Notes: generated by a model from the sequence alone, not told the origin. Counted from the stretch's first letter, positions 52,841-61,882 are shown. The stretch: 64,000 nt of DNA from Bacteroidales bacterium (GCA_022482545.1 JAKVOZ010000008.1:1-64000), one strand, 5' to 3'. Numbers and translations: made by a program.

Positions 52841-55800
52841 ATGGCAAGAGAAAAAAAATTCTTAACATGTGATGGAAATCAAGCAGCAGCTCATGTAGCA
52901 TATATGTTCAGTGAGATGGCAGCGATATATCCTATCACACCATCATCTCCAATGGCAGAGAATGTTGATGAATGGTCAGCAGCAGGAAGAAAAAACCTTT
53001 TTGGAGAAACAGTTAAATTAGTAGAGATGCAATCAGAAGCAGGTGCAGCAGGTGCTGTTCACGGTGCTTTACAAGCAGGAGCATTGACAACAACATTTAC
53101 AGCTTCACAAGGCTTACTTCTTATGATACCTAATATGTACAAGATAGCAGGAGAATTACTTCCAGGAGTATTTCACGTTACAGCTCGTACATTAGCTACT
53201 CACGCATTATCAATATTTGGAGATCATTCAGATATTTACGCATGTCGTCAAACAGGATTTGCTATGCTTTGTTCTTCTTCTGTTCAAGAGGCAATGGATT
53301 TGGCAGGTGTAGCTCATTTAAGTGCAATTAAAGGTAGAGTTCCTTTTATGCATTTCTTTGATGGCTTCCGTACTTCTCACGAAATACAAAAAATAGAAGC
53401 CCTTTCAAATGAAGATTTTGATGGGCTAATAGATAAAGACGCTTTAAAAGCATTCAAAGATAATGCTCTTAATCCTGATCACCCTGTAACAAGAGGTACT
53501 GCTCAAAATCCTGATGTTTTCTTCCAAGCAAGTGAAGCAAGCAACAAATTCTATGATGCAATACCAGATATAGTTAATGACTATATGCAAAAAGTTGGTC
53601 AAGTAACAGGTAGAGTACATAAACCATTTGAATATTATGGAGCAGAAGATGCAGAAAACATAATCATTGCTATGGGTTCTGTTAATGATACAATAAAAGA
53701 AGTTATTGATTATCTTGCAAAGAAAGGCGAAAAACTTGGACTTGTTACTGTTCATCTTTATCGTCCATTCTCAGCTAAATATTTCTTAAATGTATTACCA
53801 AAAAGTGTAAAGAGAATTTGCGTTTTAGACCGTACAAAAGAATGTGGTGCAACAGGAGATCCATTATACTTAGATGTTGTTGAAGTTGTTAATAATGAAT
53901 GTTCATGCAAAGAAAAACCAATGGTTATTGGTGGTCGTTATGGACTTTCTTCTAAGGATACAACACCAGCTCAAATACTTTCTGTTTATGAAAACCTTAA
54001 AGCAAAACAACCTAAGAATAAATTTACAGTAGGTATTGTTGATGATGTTACTAATCTTTCTCTTCCAATGTTAGACGAAGTTTCAATGGCAACAAAAGGT
54101 ACATTTGAAGCTAAGTTCTATGGTTTAGGTGCTGATGGTACTGTTGGAGCAAACAAGAACTCTATTAAGATTATAGGAAATAATACAGATAAATATTGTC
54201 AAGCATATTTTGCTTATGATAGTAAGAAATCAGGAGGATTTACTTGCTCTCACCTTCGTTTTGGTGATAACCCTATTCGTTCTCCATATCTTGTAACAAC
54301 ACCAGATTTTGTTGCATGCCATGTTTTCTCATATCTAAGACAATATGAAGTATTAAAAGGTATAAAAGAAAACGGTACTTTCCTTTTAAACTCTATGTTT
54401 GATGCACAAGAAACTGTTAAACATTTACCAGTAAAGATAAAGAAGATTCTTGCACAAAAGAACATTAACTTCTATATCATCAATGCAACTAAAATAGCAG
54501 AAGAGATAGGTCTTGGAAATAGAACAAATACTATTCTTCAATCTGCATTCTTTAAGATAGCAAGCGTTATACCTTACGATTTAGCTGTAACTCAAATGAA
54601 GAAAGCTATTGAAAAGTCATATGGCAAGAAAGGTGAAAACATAGTTAAGATGAACTATGCTGCTGTTGATAGAGGTGGAGATGTTACAAAGGTTGAAGTA
54701 AAGAAAGAATGGTTAAATGAAGACGAAAAGAAAGATGCTTGCGTAAATAATCACCCAGCATTTATTAAGAATGTTGTTGATGTTATCAATGCACAAGAAG
54801 GTGATACACTTCCTGTTTCTGCTTTTGTTGGAAAAGAAAACGGTACTTTCCCTTCTGGTACATCTAAATATGAAAAACGTGGTATAGCTTCTCACGTTCC
54901 TATGTGGAATGCAAATAATTGTATTCAATGTAATCAATGTTCATTAGTTTGTCCTCACGCTGCTATTCGTCCATTCCTTATCAATGAAAAAGAAATGAAT
55001 GAACTTAAAGGCGTTCAAACAATAAAAGCTAATGGAAAAGAATTTGAAGGACTACAATTTAGAGTTCAAATAGACCCATTAGATTGTACAGGTTGTGGAA
55101 ACTGCGTTGATGTTTGCCCTGCTAAGACAAAAGCCTTAGAGATGAAACCAATAACAGAAAGACAAGAAGACATTAAACTTTGGGATGCTATGATAGAAAA
55201 AGTATCTAACAAAGCTAATCTTACTGATATAACAAAATCTATTAAAAATTCTCAATTCTCTAAACCATTATTTGAGTTCTCTGGAGCTTGTGCTGGTTGT
55301 GGAGAAACACCTTATATAAAACTTATCACTCAATTATTTGGTAGTAGAATGATGGTTGCAAATGCTACTGGTTGTTCTTCTATTTATGGTGGTTCTTGTC
55401 CATCTATGCCTTATACAACTAACGAAGAAGGAAGAGGTCCTGCATGGGCTAACTCTTTATTTGAAGATAACGCTGAATTTGGTTTAGGTATGGCTGTTGC
55501 TACTCGCAAGATGAGAGATAGAGTTGAAGATTTAATGAGAAAAGGTTTAACTTGCTCTTGTTGCTCTGATGAACAAAAAGTATTATTCCAACTTTGGATA
55601 GATAATCGTGAGAATGCAGAAATAACAGAGAAAGTTTATAAAGAACTTATTCCTCTTTGCGAAAAATGTTCATGTGATACATGCAAAGCTATCATTGAGA
55701 ACAAACAATATATCATCAAAAAATCTCAATGGATATTTGGTGGTGATGGTTGGGGCTACGATATAGGTTATGGTGGACTTGATCACGTTATTGCAAGTGG

Positions 55801-56383
55801 TGAGAATGTAAACATACTTGTTGTTGATACAGAGGTTTATTCTAACACTGGTGGACAAGCATCAAAAGCTACTCCAATGGGTGCTATTGCTAAGTTTGCT
55901 GCAAGTGGCAAACGTGTAAGAAAGAAAGACCTTGGTATGATAGCAACTACTTATGGTTATGTTTATGTTGCACAAGTATCAATAGGAGCTAATCCTTCTC
56001 AATATATTAAGGCACTTAAAGAGGCTGAGGCTTACGATGGTCCATCTCTTATCATTGCTTATGCTCCTTGTATCAATCACGGAATAAAAGCTGGTATGGG
56101 TAAGACACAAGCAGAACAAAAGAAAGCTGTTGAATGTGGTTATTGGCAACTATGGAGATATAATCCAGAGCTTGCAAATGAAGGAAAGAATCCATTTAGT
56201 CTTGATTCACAAGAACCAAACTGGGATAACTTCCAAGCATTTATTGATGGCGAAGTTCGTTACAACTCTTTAAAGAAAGCATTCCCTGAACAAGCTGCTG
56301 AGTTATTTAATGCAGCCGAAGAAAATGCTAAATGGCGTTATGCTTCTTATAAGAGAATGTCTACAATGGATTGGAATAAATAA
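52841..56383 (+). CDS. nifJ: Pyruvate:ferredoxin (flavodoxin) oxidoreductase
   Basis: A single-chain 1180-residue enzyme that oxidises pyruvate to acetyl-CoA and CO2 while reducing ferredoxin or flavodoxin, central to anaerobic fermentation. The N-terminal domain (YPITPSSPMAENVDEW) is followed by two 4Fe-4S ferredoxin sites, Cys694/697/700/704 (CIQCNQCSLVCP) and Cys749/752/755/759 (CTGCGNCVDVCP). The proximal cluster and thiamine site include CAGCGETPYIKL and GDGWGYDIGYGG near residue 969. All domains are complete. It is a single-gene unit ended by a clear terminator. Confidence 0.97.
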   Translation: MAREKKFLTCDGNQAAAHVAYMFSEMAAIYPITPSSPMAENVDEWSAAGRKNLFGETVKLVEMQSEAGAAGAVHGALQAGALTTTFTASQGLLLMIPNMYKIAGELLPGVFHVTARTLATHALSIFGDHSDIYACRQTGFAMLCSSSVQEAMDLAGVAHLSAIKGRVPFMHFFDGFRTSHEIQKIEALSNEDFDGLIDKDALKAFKDNALNPDHPVTRGTAQNPDVFFQASEASNKFYDAIPDIVNDYMQKVGQVTGRVHKPFEYYGAEDAENIIIAMGSVNDTIKEVIDYLAKKGEKLGLVTVHLYRPFSAKYFLNVLPKSVKRICVLDRTKECGATGDPLYLDVVEVVNNECSCKEKPMVIGGRYGLSSKDTTPAQILSVYENLKAKQPKNKFTVGIVDDVTNLSLPMLDEVSMATKGTFEAKFYGLGADGTVGANKNSIKIIGNNTDKYCQAYFAYDSKKSGGFTCSHLRFGDNPIRSPYLVTTPDFVACHVFSYLRQYEVLKGIKENGTFLLNSMFDAQETVKHLPVKIKKILAQKNINFYIINATKIAEEIGLGNRTNTILQSAFFKIASVIPYDLAVTQMKKAIEKSYGKKGENIVKMNYAAVDRGGDVTKVEVKKEWLNEDEKKDACVNNHPAFIKNVVDVINAQEGDTLPVSAFVGKENGTFPSGTSKYEKRGIASHVPMWNANNCIQCNQCSLVCPHAAIRPFLINEKEMNELKGVQTIKANGKEFEGLQFRVQIDPLDCTGCGNCVDVCPAKTKALEMKPITERQEDIKLWDAMIEKVSNKANLTDITKSIKNSQFSKPLFEFSGACAGCGETPYIKLITQLFGSRMMVANATGCSSIYGGSCPSMPYTTNEEGRGPAWANSLFEDNAEFGLGMAVATRKMRDRVEDLMRKGLTCSCCSDEQKVLFQLWIDNRENAEITEKVYKELIPLCEKCSCDTCKAIIENKQYIIKKSQWIFGGDGWGYDIGYGGLDHVIASGENVNILVVDTEVYSNTGGQASKATPMGAIAKFAASGKRVRKKDLGMIATTYGYVYVAQVSIGANPSQYIKALKEAEAYDGPSLIIAYAPCINHGIKAGMGKTQAEQKKAVECGYWQLWRYNPELANEGKNPFSLDSQEPNWDNFQAFIDGEVRYNSLKKAFPEQAAELFNAAEENAKWRYASYKRMSTMDWNK

Positions 56384-56407
56384 TATTATTCTAAATATTA
56401 AATAAGT

Positions 56408-56446
56408 AAAGAGGATTTAGTTTTTCTAAGTCCTCTTTTGTTTTTG
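56408..56446 (+). terminator. Terminator of nifJ
   Basis: AAAGAGGATTTAG pairs with CTAAGTCCTCTTT (one U-G pair) around a TTTTT loop and is followed by TTGTTTTTG, 25 bp after the stop. Confidence 0.85.
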
Positions 56447-56489
56447 TGATAATTATTAATCAAATACAAAGAATAAAACATTATTTTAT

Positions 56490-56594
56490 TAGATTCTATT
56501 ATCATTAAAATAGTTCTTTATTCCGTTGAAATAGAATAGCAATCCATTAAAATAGAATCAAGAACTATTTTGCTATCTCTTTATTCTATTTGAA
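56490..56594. repeat. 21-bp-period array, five units, inverted orientation
   Basis: Units start at 56490, 56511, 56532, 56553 and 56574, each 21 bp apart. AAAATAGTTCTT (56507-56518) and AAGAACTATTTT (56560-56571) form a perfect 12-bp stem, with a 41-nt loop that contains two further units. It lies between the convergent nifJ and methyltransferase genes. Confidence 0.85.
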
Positions 56595-56602
56595 CAGTGT
56601 AA

Positions 56603-57328
56603 TTATAGAAGAAATTTCTTTGTTAATTGTTCGTATTCTTTTGTGTAATTGCCATCAATATCTCTAATAAATATCCTTTCTATTTGCTTATTTTTAGGTT
56701 CGCTTTGGAAGATATTGACTATCCTTTTGCATTCTGTTTTAGGTGAAGAAAAGATTTGATATTGTTTTTCCACGTAAATATTTTTTTTATTAAATATATC
56801 TTCTAATGTATCAGCCTCATTTTTTGGCAAGATAACCATTATCTTAGAATGTTCATCAATAAGACTTTCACAACAAATCGCAAAATCATCAAGCGGTAAA
56901 GAATCATTATGGCGAGCCTTTGTTTTTCTATCGTTTGGCGAAGCAAGTGAAGAAGTAAAATAAGGTGGATTAGAGATAATAAGGTCAAACGTCTTAGGAT
57001 TACTTTCTTTTAATGTTGTTTGTTGTCTAAAATCTTGAAAAGAAATAAGGTCTGCTTGCAATCTATCTTTATATTTAGATGAAAAAAAATTGCTTTTTGC
57101 TTCTATGATAGACTTTTCATCAATATCAATTGCTATAATCTTTGCATAAGGATATGTTTGAGCCATACAAAGACTAATTATTCCGCAACCACAACCAACA
57201 TCAAGAATGTTTTTCGCCTCCATTCTTGGTGCCAAAGAAGATAAAAGTATGGCATCTGTACCAACTTTCATTGTTGATTCTTTATGATTTAATGAAAACT
57301 CTTTGCAATTAAAATCCATAATCAACAT
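56603..57328 (-). CDS. tRNA1(Val) adenine-37 N6-methyltransferase-like protein (TrmN6/YfiC family)
   Basis: A 241-residue class I SAM-dependent methyltransferase. Motif I is DVGCGCGI at residues 43-50, and the N6-adenine type catalytic motif is NPPY at residues 120-123 (LIISNPPYFTSS). The family methylates A37 of tRNA-Val in enterics, and the start FSLNHKESTMKVGTDAILL is characteristic. The start may be codon 1 or codon 4, since both are ATG. It is monocistronic, with a possible repeat-based hairpin upstream. Confidence 0.88.
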   Translation of the reverse strand: MLIMDFNCKEFSLNHKESTMKVGTDAILLSSLAPRMEAKNILDVGCGCGIISLCMAQTYPYAKIIAIDIDEKSIIEAKSNFFSSKYKDRLQADLISFQDFRQQTTLKESNPKTFDLIISNPPYFTSSLASPNDRKTKARHNDSLPLDDFAICCESLIDEHSKIMVILPKNEADTLEDIFNKKNIYVEKQYQIFSSPKTECKRIVNIFQSEPKNKQIERIFIRDIDGNYTKEYEQLTKKFLL

Positions 57329-57388
57329 CGTTTTTTATTCTTCTTCTCATCTAAAAAAAATAACGCTAAAATCTTTTACTTAACTCTT

Positions 57389-57430
57389 CGTTTTATTTAA
57401 TTATTTCATCGTTTTAGTAAAATATAACGA
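57389..57430. repeat. CGTTTTA words 21 bp apart with flanking inverted repeat
   Basis: CGTTTTA occurs at 57389 and 57410, exactly 21 bp apart. CTTCGTT (57386-57392) is complementary to AACGAAG just beyond the second unit, so the segment can fold. It lies between mntP and the methyltransferase gene. Confidence 0.45.
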
Positions 57431-57443
57431 AGAAAAAATTTGA

Positions 57444-58019
57444 TTAAAAAAAGTAGTGTTCTGCTAATGTTTTTAATCCTATAATCATAAGAATTAATCC
57501 ACCAAGAAACAATGCAATACGAGGTTTAATGAAATACATTCTCTCTCCCATCTTTGCTCCGACAAGAGACAAAACAAATGTTGTTATGAAGATGATAGCA
57601 ATTGCCACTATTTGCTGTCCAACAAGCCATTTTAAACCAAAACTAATTCCAACAGCAAACGCATCAATACTTGTTGCAATACTTAACATAAGAAGAACTT
57701 TTGTTTGAGATATATCAAAAATCTTCTTTTTAAGATTATAGTTCTTTGCTTCCATAAGCATCTTTAATCCTATAACAAACAAAAGAGCAAAACTTACCCA
57801 ACAAGCAATATCTTTTATTGTCTCTTTGAAAATATCTCCAAGTATAGAACCAAGAAAAGGCATAAGTGCTTGAAAAAATCCGAAACAAAAAGCAAGTAAG
57901 AGTGTTCTACTTTTTGTTAATGTTTTTTGCAATCCACATGTTATTGAAACAGTGAAACAATCCATTGCCAACGCAATACCAAGAAGCACAACTTCTATTA
58001 AAAAATTAAGATTAAACAT
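57444..58019 (-). CDS. mntP: Manganese efflux pump MntP
   Basis: A 191-residue membrane protein with six predicted spans that exports Mn2+. The duplicated motif with conserved acidic residues is visible as LGIALAMDCFTVSITCGLQ and LSIATSIDAFAVGISFGL. It overlaps the rsmA end by 8 nt, so the two are coupled although functionally unrelated. No yybP-ykoY-type manganese riboswitch is visible upstream of the operon. Confidence 0.94.
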   Translation of the reverse strand: MFNLNFLIEVVLLGIALAMDCFTVSITCGLQKTLTKSRTLLLAFCFGFFQALMPFLGSILGDIFKETIKDIACWVSFALLFVIGLKMLMEAKNYNLKKKIFDISQTKVLLMLSIATSIDAFAVGISFGLKWLVGQQIVAIAIIFITTFVLSLVGAKMGERMYFIKPRIALFLGGLILMIIGLKTLAEHYFF

Positions 58020-58779
58020 TGTAAATTGTGTTTGTTAAATTAATAAAATCATCTACACTAAGTTGCTCTGCACGAAGAGTAAGCAACTCTTTATCCACCA
58101 TACTTAAATCTTTGTTTAATGCTTTCAAACTTTGACGAAGCATCTTCCTTCTTTGATTGAAAGCAGTCTTAACAACAAGAACAAAACTATTTTCATCACA
58201 AGGTAAACTCTTAACTTCATTTCTTTCTAAACGAATGACAGCTGACTGAACCTTTGGAATAGGATAAAAAACAGATTTATCTACCGTGAAAAGATAAGAT
58301 ATATTATAGAAAGCAGATAAGAAAACAGACAAAATACCATAAGTTTTATTACCATTTTTAGCAACTATTCTTTGGGCAACTTCTTTTTGAAACATACCAA
58401 CAACTTCGCTAACATTATCTCTATTCTCAAAAACTTTGAAAAGGATTTGATTTGATATATTGTAAGGGAAATTGCCAATAATAGCACATCTTTCAGAAAA
58501 AGTATCATTAAAATTGATTTTTAGAAAATCATCTTCAATAATCTTTGTTTGTAAAGCAGGATAGTTTTCTTTAAGATATGCCACCGATTCTGTATCAATC
58601 TCAACAACCTTAAAGTTTTTTATATCATTATCAAGCAAATATTTAGTTAAAACGCCCATACCTGCACCTATCTCCAACACATTGTTTTTCTCTTTCAAGT
58701 TATTTACAATATTTTGTGCTATCGTTTCATCTGTAAGGAAATGCTGACCTAAGTATTTCTTTGCTCTAACTTGTTTCAT
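58012..58779 (-). CDS. rsmA: 16S rRNA dimethyladenosine transferase
   Basis: RsmA (KsgA) dimethylates two adjacent adenines in the 3' terminal helix of 16S rRNA late in small-subunit assembly. The 255-residue protein starts with KYLGQHFLTDETIAQNIV and has the SAM motif EIGAGMGVLT at about 37-46, the catalytic GNFPYNISNQI, and the helical C-domain (AFNQRRKMLRQSLKAL). It follows the tsf terminator and overlaps mntP. Confidence 0.97.
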   Translation of the reverse strand: MKQVRAKKYLGQHFLTDETIAQNIVNNLKEKNNVLEIGAGMGVLTKYLLDNDIKNFKVVEIDTESVAYLKENYPALQTKIIEDDFLKINFNDTFSERCAIIGNFPYNISNQILFKVFENRDNVSEVVGMFQKEVAQRIVAKNGNKTYGILSVFLSAFYNISYLFTVDKSVFYPIPKVQSAVIRLERNEVKSLPCDENSFVLVVKTAFNQRRKMLRQSLKALNKDLSMVDKELLTLRAEQLSVDDFINLTNTIYNV

Positions 58780-58804
58780 CTATTTATCTTTTTATTAATG
58801 ATAT

Positions 58805-58838
58805 AAAAAAAGGAAGCAAAACAGAATGTTTCGCTTCC
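58805..58838 (-). terminator. Terminator of the rplM-rpsI-rpsB-tsf operon
   Basis: On the minus strand GGAAGCGAAAC pairs with GTTTTGCTTCC (one G-U) around a 5-nt loop and is followed by seven T. It lies 25 bp after the tsf stop. Confidence 0.88.
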
Positions 58839-58862
58839 AAATTAATATATGAAAAGAATTTT

Positions 58863-59690
58863 TTACGCACCTAATTCAGCTCTTGCGAAAGAAGTTACAG
58901 TTAAATCTTTATCTTGTTGTTTAAGATATTGTTCAACTGTTGTTTTTGCTTCAAGGATAAATTCTTGAGGTAAAAGCGTACTTTCTTTAAAGAACTTATT
59001 TAACTTACCTTCTGCAATTTTCTCAATCATATTTTCTGGCTTACCTTCTTCTTTTATTTGAATACGATAAACTTCCATTTCTTTTTCTATTATATCTTGA
59101 GGTACAGAAGATTTATCAACTGATATTGGTCTCATAGAAACAACTTGCATAGCCATTTCTTTACCAACCTTATCAAAGTTTGTTTTATTTAATCCAACAA
59201 CGCTTGCCATTCTGTTACCAGGATGAGTGTAAGCATAAGTTGCAGGAGCTTCTATGGCAGAATATTGAGAAAAAGTGATTTTTTCACCAATCTTTGCTAC
59301 TTGATCAACTAAAAGTGTTTCAACTGTTGTACCATTAATGCTAAGTTTATTAACCTCATCAATAGTTTTTGCTTTTGCTTTTATTGCTTGATCAAGAACA
59401 CTCTTTGTAAAAGAAACAAAGCCTTCGTTTTGAGCAACGAAATCTGTTTCGCAATTAATCATAATAACAGCTGCGAATGTATTACTACTATCACATTCTG
59501 CTAAAACGCAACCTTCATTAGCTGATCTATCAGCTCTTTTTGCTGCTAATTTCTTGCCTTTTTCTCTTAAATAATCGATTGCTTTATCAAAATCACCGTC
59601 GCATTCAACAAGTGCTTTCTTGCAATCCATCATTCCAACTCCTGTAAGTTGTCTTAATTTATTTATGTCTTGTACTGTTACGTTTGCCAT
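58863..59690 (-). CDS. tsf: Translation elongation factor Ts
   Basis: EF-Ts is the nucleotide exchange factor for EF-Tu. The 275-residue protein begins with the UBA-like domain (INKLRQLTGVGMMDCKKALV) followed by LREKGKKLAAKRADRSANEG, then the core contacting EF-Tu (INCETDFVAQNEGF). The length is normal. It lies 12 bp after rpsB, the near-universal pairing, and ends the operon. Confidence 0.97.
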   Translation of the reverse strand: MANVTVQDINKLRQLTGVGMMDCKKALVECDGDFDKAIDYLREKGKKLAAKRADRSANEGCVLAECDSSNTFAAVIMINCETDFVAQNEGFVSFTKSVLDQAIKAKAKTIDEVNKLSINGTTVETLLVDQVAKIGEKITFSQYSAIEAPATYAYTHPGNRMASVVGLNKTNFDKVGKEMAMQVVSMRPISVDKSSVPQDIIEKEMEVYRIQIKEEGKPENMIEKIAEGKLNKFFKESTLLPQEFILEAKTTVEQYLKQQDKDLTVTSFARAELGA

Positions 59691-59702
59691 AATCTTTTCT
59701 CC

Positions 59703-60608
59703 TTAATCTTTTTTAGCAACAGGTTTTTTAGCAATTACTTTACGAGGACGTTTGTCTAATGCTTTCTTTTTATCAGCACTATCTTGATCCAATTCAATTG
59801 CTTTTACTTTCTTTACCTTCTTTACTTTTCCATCTTCTGTTGTAACTTCATCATCAAGAAGTTCAGTTGCTAATTTTTGTTCTTGTTCTTGCTCTTCTTG
59901 TTCTTGAATTTGAGCATCTTTATCAAGTTTTCTTTCTTGTAGTCCTTCTTCAATAGCATCACACATATACTTTAATATTAAAGATATTGATTTTGATGCA
60001 TCATCATTTGCTGGAATAGGAAAATCAATTAAGTCTGGATTACAATTAGTATCAACGATAGCAAATGTTGGTATATTTAATCTTCTTGCTTCTGCAACTG
60101 CAATATGTTCTTTATTAATATCTATTACAAATAATGCTGAAGGAAGATGAGTTAAACCAGCAATAGAGCCAAGGTTTTTCTCTAATTTTGCTTTTTCTCT
60201 TGTGATTTGTAAACGTTCACGTTTTGAAATCATATTATTTTCCTTATTAGATATAAGTTTATCTAATGAAGACATCTTTTTTACTGCTTTCCTAATAGTA
60301 ACAAAGTTTGTAAGCATACCACCAGGCCAACGTTCTGTAACGAATGGCATATTAACTTGCTTTACTGTGTTTGCTACTACGTCTTTTGCTTGCTTCTTTG
60401 TTGAAACAAATAGTATCTGTTTTCCTGATTTTGCTATTTGTTTTAAAGCTGTAGCTGCTTCTTCTGCTTTTGCAGCTGTTTTGTAAAGGTCAATAATGTG
60501 GATACCATTATGTTCCATAAAAATATATGGAGCCATCTTAGGATTCCATTTTCTTTTCAAGTGTCCAAAGTGAACACCTGCCTCTAACATTTTGTCAAAT
60601 TCTAACAT
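59703..60608 (-). CDS. rpsB: 30S ribosomal protein S2 with C-terminal extension
   Basis: S2 is a small-subunit protein needed for S1 binding and mRNA docking. Residues 1-230 are the normal core (AGVHFGHLKRKWNPKMAPYIF, RWPGGMLTNFVTIRKAV, IPTFAIVDTNCNPDLIDFPI). About 70 extra residues follow: a Gln/Glu stretch, an acidic patch and a basic Lys/Arg tail (about 232-301). The gene is preceded by a 110-bp gap with two stem-loops, a probable leader, and is followed by tsf. Confidence 0.97.
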   Translation of the reverse strand: MLEFDKMLEAGVHFGHLKRKWNPKMAPYIFMEHNGIHIIDLYKTAAKAEEAATALKQIAKSGKQILFVSTKKQAKDVVANTVKQVNMPFVTERWPGGMLTNFVTIRKAVKKMSSLDKLISNKENNMISKRERLQITREKAKLEKNLGSIAGLTHLPSALFVIDINKEHIAVAEARRLNIPTFAIVDTNCNPDLIDFPIPANDDASKSISLILKYMCDAIEEGLQERKLDKDAQIQEQEEQEQEQKLATELLDDEVTTEDGKVKKVKKVKAIELDQDSADKKKALDKRPRKVIAKKPVAKKD

Positions 60609-60652
60609 CTTCTTTTGTTTGTTTACTTTCCTTTTAAAATTTATTTAACTTC

Positions 60653-60714
60653 AATTGATAAGTAGTTATTTTAAAATAAATCTTATCAATTTGGATACTA
60701 AACTTATTATCCAA
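60653..60714 (-). promoter_or_regulatory. Probable rpsB mRNA leader: two tandem stem-loops
   Basis: In the rpsI-rpsB gap, TTGGATA (60691-60697) pairs with TATCCAA (60708-60714) around 10 nt. Directly next to it AATTGATAAG (60653-60662) pairs with CTTATCAATT (60682-60691) around 19 nt. The stems share base 60691. No uridine tract follows on the minus strand, so a terminator is less likely than a structured leader for autoregulation by S2 (inference). Confidence 0.6.
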
Positions 60715-60718
60715 TATC

Positions 60719-61108
60719 CTAACGTTTGCTGAATTGGAAACGTTTTCTTGCTTTCTTTTGTCCTGGTTTCTTTCTTTCAACCATACGAGAATCTCTTTTT
60801 AGAAGACCTTTTGATTTAAGAGCCGGTCTATCTTCAAGATTTGCTTCACATAAAGCTCTTGCTATTGCCATTCTTAAAGCTTCTGCTTGACCTGATATTC
60901 CACCACCATCAAGGTTTGCTTTAACATCAAATTTATCTTCTGCTCCTATTGTCTCAAATGCTTGACGGCAAATATATTGTAGTGGAGCTGTTGGAAAATA
61001 TTCTTTATAGTCTTTACCATTAACTACGATATTGCCATTGCCAACTTTCATATAAACTCTTGCAACAGCAGTCTTTCTTCTTCCTATTGTGTTTATTACG
61101 CCTTCCAT
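60719..61108 (-). CDS. rpsI: 30S ribosomal protein S9
   Basis: S9 is a small-subunit head protein whose C-terminal tail reaches the P-site tRNA. The 129-residue product has NTIGRRKTAVARVYMK, LDGGGISGQAEALRMAIARA and the universal C-terminus RKRFQFSKR. It starts 2 bp after rplM stops, the standard L13-S9 pair. Confidence 0.97.
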   Translation of the reverse strand: MEGVINTIGRRKTAVARVYMKVGNGNIVVNGKDYKEYFPTAPLQYICRQAFETIGAEDKFDVKANLDGGGISGQAEALRMAIARALCEANLEDRPALKSKGLLKRDSRMVERKKPGQKKARKRFQFSKR

Positions 61109-61110
61109 TT

Positions 61111-61566
61111 TTATCTAATTGAATTAAGATTTACTAACTCTGGTTTCTGTGCTTCATATTTATGGTTTGGACCAACTACAACATGAAGATTTTTAAATAA
61201 AGCATCACCTAATTTGCTCTTTGGCAACATACCTTTAATTGCATGTTGAAGAATTCTTTCTGGGAATTTATTAAGAACCTCTCTTGGTGAAGAAAAACGT
61301 TGTCCTCCTGGATAACCTGTATGACGAACATAAACTTTGTCTGTTAGTTTTTTACCCGTCAATCTAACTTTCTCTGCATTTATTATTATTACATTATCTC
61401 CACAATCAACGTTTGGAGTATAACATGGTTTATGTTTGCCTCTAAGGACATTAGCTGCTCTTGTTGCAACACGTCCAACGACTTGATTCTCTGCATCAAT
61501 AACAATCCATTTCTTTTCAACAGCACTCTTACTTATTGATACTGTTTTATAGCTTAATGTGCTCAT
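61111..61566 (-). CDS. rplM: 50S ribosomal protein L13
   Basis: L13 is an early-assembly protein of the large subunit. The 151-residue product has the signatures VIDAENQVVGRVATRAANVL, GKHKPCYTPNVDCGDNVIII and YVRHTGYPGGQRF. It is first in the rplM-rpsI-rpsB-tsf unit. A hairpin at the predicted 5' end of the transcript (61670-61723) suggests feedback control by L13, and a strong promoter lies just beyond it. Confidence 0.97.
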   Translation of the reverse strand: MSTLSYKTVSISKSAVEKKWIVIDAENQVVGRVATRAANVLRGKHKPCYTPNVDCGDNVIIINAEKVRLTGKKLTDKVYVRHTGYPGGQRFSSPREVLNKFPERILQHAIKGMLPKSKLGDALFKNLHVVVGPNHKYEAQKPELVNLNSIR

Positions 61567-61669
61567 CTTTTATTATTTTCTTCTAATTTTAAAATAAATT
61601 AAAAATCGTTTTTCATCTTTTGTTTTCTTCTCAAGGCCAATTGAAAATCAACAAAAAATCATTGTTTTC

Positions 61670-61723
61670 CTCTAAATGAATCAATTATAGGATGATTCAC
61701 GGGTTGCTAATTGTCATTTAGAG
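61670..61723 (-). promoter_or_regulatory. Probable L13 mRNA leader structure
   Basis: CTCTAAATGA (61670-61679) pairs with TCATTTAGAG (61714-61723). After a 2-nt bulge CAATTA (61682-61687) pairs with TAATTG (61708-61713), leaving a 20-nt loop that contains ACGGGTTGC. An alternative 7-bp pairing, TGAATCA (61677-61683) with TGATTCA (61693-61699), overlaps the outer stem, so two exclusive folds are possible. The predicted transcript start falls at or next to the outer arm. Ribosomal-protein leaders upstream of rplM are known in Bacteroidia as a class; identity with that class was not tested. Confidence 0.7.
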
Positions 61724-61727
61724 TGTG

Positions 61728-61757
61728 CAAAGGTACAACTTTTTATTTGATAACAAA
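61728..61757 (-). promoter_or_regulatory. Promoter of the rplM operon
   Basis: On the minus strand TTTG (61754-61757) precedes TACCTTTG (61728-61735) by 18 nt, a good Bacteroidota promoter. Confidence 0.8.
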
Positions 61758-61882
61758 TACTTTTTTAGAAAAATTTTAATTTACTTAACATTTTAATGTT
61801 GAAAAATTAGAAAAATTTAATTTTGCGAAAATCTTATTTGTCTTCAATTAACAATCTTTTAATTTTACCAAAATGTATTAAA

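Noticed and set aside
57330-58860. A manganese (yybP-ykoY) riboswitch controlling mntP
   Set aside because: mntP overlaps rsmA with no room for a leader, and the region upstream of rsmA shows only the tsf terminator hairpin.
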